Source: Methanobrevibacter sp. (GTDB taxonomy: Archaea > Methanobacteriota > Methanobacteria > Methanobacteriales > Methanobacteriaceae). From it: a stretch of DNA of 5,255 nucleotides. Numbering within the stretch: position 1 is the stretch's first letter; the number at the start of each line of letters is the position of its first letter. The translations under genes were made by a program, and so were the position numbers. The stretch is from positions 1-5,255 of the forward strand of contig JADLKP010000157.1 in NCBI GenBank assembly GCA_016838945.1, read 5' to 3'. The notes beneath the pieces were generated by a model that saw nothing but the letters and a program-made list of their open reading frames with translations, searched no databases and was not told the origin of the DNA. Of the stretch, positions 1 to 3,748 are shown one piece after another.

Positions 1-87
1 GTTTTAAAAATAATTATTAAAATTCATAGAAAAATAATTAAAAAAAGTTTTTTAAATAATTATTAAAATTTATAGAAAATAATTAAA
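1..87. repeat. Two tandem copies of a 46-bp AT-rich repeat
   Basis: Copy one runs from base 1 to about 46 and copy two from 47 to about 87. Both start with GTTTT, share AATAATTATTAAAATT, then ATAGA, then AATAATTAAA. They differ by AA/TT near the start, one C/T, and one A missing in copy two. The first copy begins at the very first base, so the array may continue outside the window. The repeat lies downstream of leuA. On the minus strand it carries T7 and T5 runs, so it may double as the transcription end of that gene. No protein or RNA gene is visible in it. Confidence 0.6.
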
Positions 88-121
88 CAAATTAATTTTG
101 AAATTTTACAAAAATTAAAAT
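34..121 (-). terminator. T-rich transcription end region after leuA
   Basis: On the minus strand, the sequence after the leuA stop codon contains repeated T runs, including T7 opposite bases 40-46, with no GC-rich stem. Archaeal RNA polymerase terminates at oligo-U tracts without needing a hairpin, so this is the likely leuA end. The exact site cannot be told from sequence. Confidence 0.4.
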
Positions 122-1684
122 TTAACTATTTTCCTTAATGTTTAAGAGTTTATTGATTGAGTTTATAACTGCAACCACACTTGAAAGAATCACATCCTCT
201 CTTGTAGCTCTTCCTGTTGCCCTGTGTCCTGCATCATCTGAAACCAGTACAAAGGTTTCTGCCAATGCATCTGTACCGCCAGTGATAGCCTCAAGTCTGT
301 ATTCATCAAGTGTTATGTCAACGGTTTCCTTTACAAGTGACTTGATTGCTCTAATTGATGCATCAATTGGGCCGACACCAATTTGGGAAGTTTCTAAAAT
401 TTCACCTTCAATAGAAACTTTTACTGTTGCAGTTGCAGACACTGATTCACCAGTCATCACATTCAGTCCAAGCAACTTGATGTATTCCTTGTCTGTGGTT
501 GAAAGTTCTGTAATGACGATTGATTTCAAGTCTTCATCTGTAATGCATATACCCTTATCGCCGATGGTCTTGACTTGATCATATATGTGTTCAAACTGTT
601 TTTCTGTAACATCCAAATTGAATGAATCCAATTTGGATTTGATGCTTGCACGACCTGTATGCTTTCCAAGGGCTATTCTTCTCTGATGCCCTACCAGTTC
701 TGGAGGTATAGGTTCATATGTTGCAGAATGCTTTAGGATTCCATCAACATGTATTCCAGATTCATGGGTAAATACATTTTCTCCAACGATTGGCTTTTGC
801 GGAGGCAACTTGATGTTTGTGATGGATCCAATAAAATTGGAAGTGTTGAACAATTTGGTTGTGTCTACATTGAGATTTGCGCCATATGCTATTTTCAAAC
901 TTACAACAAGCTCTTCAAGACATGTATTTCCAGCTCTTTCTCCTATACCATTTATGGTGCAATGCACCTGACTTGCACCTTCTTCAACTCCGATTATTGA
1001 ATTTGCAACAGCAAGTCCAAAGTCATTGTGGAAGTGTAGGCTTAAAGGTATATTGATTTTTTTTCTAAGTGTTCTTATCATATGCCTTGCTGTAACAGGA
1101 GTCAATATCCCTACAGTATCCGGGACATTTATTACATCTGTTCCTGCATTTTCAATAGCCTTATAGAATTCTATCAGATAATTCATTTCTGTTCTTGTAG
1201 CATCTTCTGCTGAAAACTCTACTGTAAGGCCATGATCCTTTGCATATTCCACTGCTTCGACAGCTTGGTTGATGATTTCTGTCTTGGATTTCTTCAGCTT
1301 ATAATCTCTGTGAAGCGGTGAAGTTCCTATGAATAGATGTGCATAATCCAAATCACAATCTATGATGGCATCAATGTCTCTTTCCAATACCCTTGCGAGA
1401 CTGCTTATTCTTGCATTCAGTCCTAAATCCCCAATGGTTTTTGCAGATTCCATTTCACCTTTGGATACTGCAGGATAACCTACCTCTATGGTGTCCACTC
1501 CAAGTTCATCTAATTTTTGAGCTACTCTGATTTTCTCGTCTACTGTTAAAGCAACGCCTGGAGCTTGTTCACCATCTCTTAAGGTAGTGTCAAATATGTT
1601 GATCTTATCAGGGATTTTAAGTTCCTTCTTCGCTTCTTCCATATTTACAGCAAACATTTTTCCCTTCCAATTTTTTTTAATCAT
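122..1684 (-). CDS. leuA: 2-isopropylmalate synthase (LeuA / citramalate synthase family)
   Basis: A 520-residue cytoplasmic enzyme that condenses acetyl-CoA with a 2-oxoacid, most likely 2-oxoisovalerate, in the first committed step of leucine synthesis. The catalytic TIM barrel opens with FDTTLRDGEQ (residues 31-40; Arg36 and Asp37 bind substrate and metal). It continues with EFSAEDATR (156-164), NVPDTVG (186-192), the metal-binding HFHND (217-221), NGIGERAGN (245-253) and HESGIHVDG (307-315). The C-terminal LeuA dimer/regulatory domain (about 390-515) has GVGPIDA (436-442), AITGGTDAL (466-474) and GRATREDVI (491-499); this domain gives leucine feedback in characterised relatives. AksA homocitrate synthase lacks that domain. 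The NVPDTVG signature favours LeuA, whereas CimA typically has CDTVG, but citramalate synthase activity cannot be excluded. The length matches archaeal LeuA. Start uncertain: Met1 has no clear ribosome binding site, while Met10 (1657) follows GGAAGGG. It lies 72 bp downstream of the radical SAM gene. Confidence 0.86.
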   Translation of the reverse strand: MIKKNWKGKMFAVNMEEAKKELKIPDKINIFDTTLRDGEQAPGVALTVDEKIRVAQKLDELGVDTIEVGYPAVSKGEMESAKTIGDLGLNARISSLARVLERDIDAIIDCDLDYAHLFIGTSPLHRDYKLKKSKTEIINQAVEAVEYAKDHGLTVEFSAEDATRTEMNYLIEFYKAIENAGTDVINVPDTVGILTPVTARHMIRTLRKKINIPLSLHFHNDFGLAVANSIIGVEEGASQVHCTINGIGERAGNTCLEELVVSLKIAYGANLNVDTTKLFNTSNFIGSITNIKLPPQKPIVGENVFTHESGIHVDGILKHSATYEPIPPELVGHQRRIALGKHTGRASIKSKLDSFNLDVTEKQFEHIYDQVKTIGDKGICITDEDLKSIVITELSTTDKEYIKLLGLNVMTGESVSATATVKVSIEGEILETSQIGVGPIDASIRAIKSLVKETVDITLDEYRLEAITGGTDALAETFVLVSDDAGHRATGRATREDVILSSVVAVINSINKLLNIKENS

Positions 1685-1732
1685 ATAATTTATTAAGTTT
1701 ATTCAGTTATGTTAATCTTTATTTAATTATGC

Positions 1733-1740
1733 TATTTAAA
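1733..1740 (-). promoter_or_regulatory. Candidate TATA box for leuA
   Basis: The minus strand reads AAAAATTTTAAATA here, an A-rich BRE-like stretch followed by TTTAAATA, in the 72-bp gap between the radical SAM gene and leuA. A start about 25 bases downstream would fall near 1708-1712 and leave a leader of roughly 25 bases before the leuA start. Such matches arise easily in AT-rich DNA, so this is tentative. It allows leuA to be transcribed independently of the gene upstream. Confidence 0.35.
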
Positions 1741-1756
1741 ATTTTTCTGTGCTTTT

Positions 1757-2872
1757 TCAATAATTATCCAATGCACTTTGATAGTTGCCATCCAATTTTA
1801 TGTAAGGTTCTGCCCTTTTCACCACAACTCCTATTCTTTGGAGTTCTTCCAGTTTTTTGAATGGCTTGTTTTTACGTATGGCCATAATTTTCCTTGCTGA
1901 TTTTGGACCTATTCCTGGAACACGAATCAAGTTTTTATATGTTGCATAGTTGATTTCTACGGGGAAGATATCCATTTCCCTTGCAGCTAAAATCTTAGGA
2001 TCCTCATTCAGGTAGAGCTTGTCATCATCATCAAAGACAAGTTCCTTAACATCAAATTTATAGTCGCTCAACAATGCATCTGCATGGTAAAGTTTTGCAG
2101 TCCTGTTTGCATTGCAGGATTCCTTTTTCTCAAATTCAGTGCCTTCAACAGGTGAAAATGCACTGAAGTAGCTGCGCCTAAGGTCCACTTTCTTATAGAG
2201 ACTTTCCATTCTCTTCAGGATTTCAAGGTCGGTCTCATCATTTGCTCCAACAATCAGTTGGGTGGTATGGCCGGATTTTGCAAATCCCGGATTCTTCTTT
2301 GCAATGTCATTCATCCAGTCCAATCTTTTCAGGATGTCCTTATTGTAATCCTTTGTGGAAGTGATTTCGCTTAGCCCATCCTTTGTAGCTGCCTCGATAT
2401 TCAAGCTCACTCTATTGGCTAAGCTCATTGCACGCTTAATTGAATCCTTAGATGCTCCTGGAATGATTTTAAGATGTATGTAATCATCATATCCATAGTC
2501 TTTTCTTAGGATTCTTGCAGTTTCTATAGTCTTTTCCATTGTGTTGTCTATTGTATCCCCTATTCCTGAACTTAAGAAAAGTCCATTGACATATCCATTG
2601 TTATAGTAGTGGAGGAAAGCTCTTGACAACTCTTCAGGACTCAATTCAAGTCTTGTAAAATTACGTCTGCTTTGGTTTATGCAATATTTGCAGTCATTTT
2701 TACATTTATTTGTCATCAATGTTTTAAAAAGAGGTATCTTGCATCCGTTATGTCCTGTAGCATGATATATTCCTGGCAGATTCACTTGAGAGCTCTTGCT
2801 ATGGCTAACATAATCGCATAGATCATATTGGGCGCTATCTGCCAAAACTTGCATTTTTTCTAATGTAGACAT
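1757..2872 (-). CDS. Radical SAM protein with C-terminal helix-hairpin-helix (putative DNA modification/repair type)
   Basis: A 371-residue protein, close to the roughly 400 residues of the family usually named 'putative DNA modification/repair radical SAM protein'. The 4Fe-4S/SAM site is the CxxxCxxC motif in NKCKNDCKYCINQ: Cys57, Cys61, Cys64. Family-typical stretches follow: GLFLSSGIGDTIDNTME (97-113), IHLKIIPGAS (132-141) and the GHTTQLIVGANDETDL segment (201-216). The C-terminal domain (about 305-355) has VPGIGPKSARKI (318-329), a helix-hairpin-helix of the kind that binds the DNA backbone. The reaction is unknown. In bacteria the family is usually encoded beside a partner protein linked to uracil-DNA glycosylase; no such partner is in this window. 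The start is well supported, because GAGGTAAT lies just upstream of the ATG and no equally good alternative exists. The stop is TGA. leuA follows 72 bp downstream. Confidence 0.85.
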   Translation of the reverse strand: MSTLEKMQVLADSAQYDLCDYVSHSKSSQVNLPGIYHATGHNGCKIPLFKTLMTNKCKNDCKYCINQSRRNFTRLELSPEELSRAFLHYYNNGYVNGLFLSSGIGDTIDNTMEKTIETARILRKDYGYDDYIHLKIIPGASKDSIKRAMSLANRVSLNIEAATKDGLSEITSTKDYNKDILKRLDWMNDIAKKNPGFAKSGHTTQLIVGANDETDLEILKRMESLYKKVDLRRSYFSAFSPVEGTEFEKKESCNANRTAKLYHADALLSDYKFDVKELVFDDDDKLYLNEDPKILAAREMDIFPVEINYATYKNLIRVPGIGPKSARKIMAIRKNKPFKKLEELQRIGVVVKRAEPYIKLDGNYQSALDNY

Positions 2873-2873
2873 A

Positions 2874-2882
2874 ATTACCTCT
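2874..2882 (-). promoter_or_regulatory. Ribosome binding site of the radical SAM gene
   Basis: The minus strand reads AGAGGTAAT just before the ATG ending at 2872. It matches the anti-Shine-Dalgarno consensus AGGAGGTGAT at most positions and fixes the start codon of the radical SAM gene. Confidence 0.6.
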
Positions 2883-2933
2883 TTTTTATATTAATCTTTC
2901 AATTTTTGTTATTTTCAAATAATATTATCTTCA

Positions 2934-2956
2934 TTGTTATTTATAAATATTAACAA
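2934..2956 (-). promoter_or_regulatory. TATA-like element flanked by inverted repeat, upstream of the radical SAM gene
   Basis: TTGTTA (2934-2939) and TAACAA (2951-2956) form an inverted repeat whose 11-base spacer contains TTTATAAA-like sequence (2940-2947), an archaeal TATA candidate. It lies 62-84 bases upstream of the radical SAM start codon and 27 bases beyond the stop of the 53-codon gene. A second TATA candidate (ATATATA, about 2957-2963) is adjacent. Symmetric arms around a TATA box are a natural operator layout, but the composition makes chance plausible. Confidence 0.3.
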
Positions 2957-2982
2957 TATATATTTTTGTCACTTTCATATAT

Positions 2983-3144
2983 TTAGACAAAGCATAATAT
3001 TATTGTTGCTAGTACCAAAATTAAGGAAATGATGCTCAATATTCTGCTTTTTATATTCCTATCCTTGTTTAGCTTGTAGTTAATGCATATCATCATTGCC
3101 GCTAAGATCAACAATACAATATTTATTATCTCTTTGATTAACAT
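2983..3144 (-). CDS. Small two-helix membrane protein, function unknown
   Basis: A 53-codon frame beginning MLIKEIINIVLLILAAMMIC and ending LVLATIILCFV, stop TAA at 2983-2985. Two hydrophobic stretches (about residues 5-21 and 35-53) flank a short charged loop, NYKLNKDRNIKSR (22-34), so it should be a hairpin-like integral membrane protein. The strongest evidence is the ribosome binding site: AAGGTGAT sits three bases before the ATG, an excellent archaeal match. I do not recognise a family. It is co-directional with the radical SAM gene, whose start is 110 bp downstream, but intervening TATA-like sequence suggests separate transcription. Small hydrophobic proteins of this build include stress-response proteins and type I toxins; nothing here identifies which, if either. 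Confidence is high that it is translated and low on any role. Confidence 0.72.
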   Translation of the reverse strand: MLIKEIINIVLLILAAMMICINYKLNKDRNIKSRILSIISLILVLATIILCFV

Positions 3145-3147
3145 ACT

Positions 3148-3155
3148 ATCACCTT
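3148..3155 (-). promoter_or_regulatory. Ribosome binding site of the 53-codon gene
   Basis: The minus strand reads AAGGTGAT, eight bases complementary to the archaeal 16S rRNA 3' end, with a three-base spacer (AGT) to the ATG at 3144. It is the best ribosome binding site in the window and is what makes the 53-codon frame credible. Confidence 0.7.
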
Positions 3156-3184
3156 TAAAGAATATTTTTTTAAATTAGGTAAGG

Positions 3185-3192
3185 TTTATATA
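3185..3192 (+). promoter_or_regulatory. Canonical TATA box, plus strand, possibly bidirectional
   Basis: TTTATATA preceded by purine-rich GTAAGG is a textbook archaeal TATA/BRE on the plus strand. It predicts a start near 3213-3218, exactly at the 5' foot of the 3213-3253 hairpin. No convincing plus-strand protein frame follows before 3749. The block continues as TTTATATATTATA, so the minus strand reads TATAATATATAAA. Used in that direction, a start would fall near 3160-3167, just ahead of the ribosome binding site of the 53-codon gene. The BRE favours the plus direction; the known downstream gene favours the minus direction. Confidence 0.45.
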
Positions 3193-3212
3193 TTATAGGG
3201 AATAAATTTAAA

Positions 3213-3253
3213 CTCAAGAAATAAGAGAGAAATTAATCTCCCTTATTTTTGAG
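3213..3253. other. Strong hairpin, likely terminator of the 38-codon frame or foot of a plus-strand RNA
   Basis: The arms CTCAAGAAATAAGAGAGA (3213-3230) and TCTCCCTTATTTTTGAG (3237-3253) form 16 base pairs with one bulged G (3218), one A/C mismatch (3226/3241) and a six-base loop AATTAA. This is by far the best inverted repeat in the window. On the minus strand the loop contains the TAA stop of the 38-codon frame, and the stem is followed by TTTAAATTTATT, resembling an intrinsic terminator. On the plus strand it would be the first structure of any transcript from the TATA box at 3185-3192. I cannot decide between these. Confidence 0.6.
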
Positions 3254-3349
3254 GATGTACAAGTTCAATATTTGTACAATTAGACTTAAAGTACCAATAA
3301 TTGCTTGTGCATCGAAATTTCCTATAATATCATCACCTTCCCGTAACAA
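3233..3349 (-). CDS. Candidate small single-helix membrane protein with non-ATG start
   Basis: An open frame of 38 codons if TTG at 3349-3347 is the start, or 31 codons if initiation is at ATT 3328-3326. The shared protein reads IIGNFDAQAIIGTLSLIVQI and then LNLYILKNKGD, stop TAA 3233-3235: one hydrophobic helix (AIIGTLSLIVQILNLYIL) with a basic tail. A perfect AAGGTGAT (3332-3339) lies three bases before the ATT, the same site and spacing as in the 53-codon gene downstream. It has no ATG. TTG is a legitimate archaeal start but lies upstream of that ribosome binding site, whereas ATT fits the site but is a very rare start. It may therefore be a real gene with an unusual start, or one that has lost its ATG. 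I recognise no family. The opposite strand has a competing 49-codon frame that looks less protein-like. Confidence 0.5.
   Translation of the reverse strand: MLREGDDIIGNFDAQAIIGTLSLIVQILNLYILKNKGD
3332..3339 (-). promoter_or_regulatory. Ribosome binding site before the non-ATG small frame
   Basis: The minus strand reads AAGGTGAT, identical to the site of the 53-codon gene at 3148-3155. The codon three bases downstream is ATT rather than ATG. The site is the main argument that the 3233-3349 frame is translated, and for ATT 3328 rather than TTG 3349 as its start. Confidence 0.5.
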
Positions 3350-3500
3350 ATTTCAAGATTCTATTTTTTTAAAACAAATCTATTTTAAATCTGTCACATT
3401 TTAATATTAATTTTACATGCTTTAATTATTTAAATATGAGTATTTGATATGTATTATTTACTATATGCAATGTATAGTTTATTATTCTTAATTTAAAGCA

Positions 3501-3701
3501 TTATTCTAAAGTTTTTAAAAATTTAGAGATGATCATTTTATTTTTTTTTAGTTTTTCTAGGATTATTCTTTTTTCAAGATTTTTTATTTCATTGTTTTTT
3601 AAATCTTAATGGTAATATTTTTTTAATTATTACTTTTTTTACAAAAACCCCTTATTTTTATTATTTTTCTAAAAAATCATTTTAAATTTAAGATAATTCA
3701 T
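3501..3701 (-). pseudogene. Possible decayed gene remnant
   Basis: Minus-strand frames here read like a broken coding sequence. An ATG at 3701 begins MNYLKFKMIF and then hits TAG. Another open stretch contains VKKVIIKKILPLRFKK. After a one-base slip at the A6 run near 3596-3601, the frame continues as NNEIKNLEKRIILEKLKKNK and MIISKFLKTLE to TAA at 3501-3503. The final 34 codons are open but have no start until an internal Met. A-rich DNA naturally yields Lys, Asn and Ile codons, so chance is a serious alternative. The recurrent Glu codons and the G bias to codon position one in the last segment are the only positive signs. No family is recognised. Confidence 0.22.
3541..3640 (+). terminator. 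Cluster of plus-strand T tracts upstream of cfbB
   Basis: Seven runs of five to nine T lie within 100 bases: T9 at 3541-3549, T5 at 3552, T6 at 3569, 3580 and 3595, T7 at 3618-3624 and T7 at 3634-3640. The last follows a weak stem, GTAATA (3612-3617) with TATTAC (3628-3633). Archaeal termination occurs at such tracts, so the cluster would stop any plus-strand transcript before the cfbB promoter. No plus-strand protein gene lies upstream, so either an untranslated RNA ends here or the tracts are simply biased composition. Confidence 0.3.
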
Positions 3702-3711
3702 TCGTATTTTA

Positions 3712-3726
3712 AGAAAATTTTATATA
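3712..3726 (+). promoter_or_regulatory. cfbB promoter (BRE + TATA) for a leaderless transcript
   Basis: AGAAAAT (BRE-like) precedes TTTATATA (3719-3726). The TATA centre is about 26 bases from the cfbB ATG at 3749, the normal archaeal TATA-to-start distance. Transcription should therefore begin at or next to the start codon. No Shine-Dalgarno sequence precedes that ATG, in agreement. Confidence 0.7.
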
Positions 3727-3748
3727 AAATATATGCTAATGTAATAAT

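Larger units (their letters stand above)
3350..3711. other. Mostly non-coding AT-rich stretch before cfbB
   Basis: No intact gene is visible. The stretch contains an inverted repeat (ATGCTTTAA 3417-3425 with TTAAAGCAT 3493-3501) around a small hairpin (3460-3465 with 3473-3478). It also has a plus-strand T-tract cluster (3541-3640) and, on the minus strand, a start-less 34-codon frame (3504-3605) that could be the tail of a decayed gene. No tRNA, rRNA or CRISPR repeat is seen. Confidence 0.5.

Noticed and set aside
1..87. Tandem repeat considered as a CRISPR array
   Set aside because: The whole 46-base unit is repeated with no unique spacers, only two copies are visible, and no cas genes are present.
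138..1000. Plus-strand open frames opposite leuA (138-578 and 749-1000)
   Set aside because: They are antisense shadows of a clearly conserved enzyme gene, with no ribosome binding site or recognisable protein motif.
3255..3404. Plus-strand 49-codon frame beginning MYKFNICTIRLK
   Set aside because: GAGG directly abuts the ATG with no spacing. The protein is Ser/Ile/Phe-rich with no hydrophobic or domain pattern, and it is antisense to the more convincing minus-strand 38-codon frame.
3451..3498. Plus-strand 15-codon frame MYYLLYAMYSLLFLI
   Set aside because: Very short, with no ribosome binding site, in AT-rich DNA where Tyr/Leu/Phe codons arise by chance.
2873..3748. tRNA or other known structured RNA in the gap
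   Set aside because: No T-loop GTTCRANYC-like motif, acceptor pairing or GC-rich segment typical of stable RNAs in AT-rich archaea was seen on either strand.
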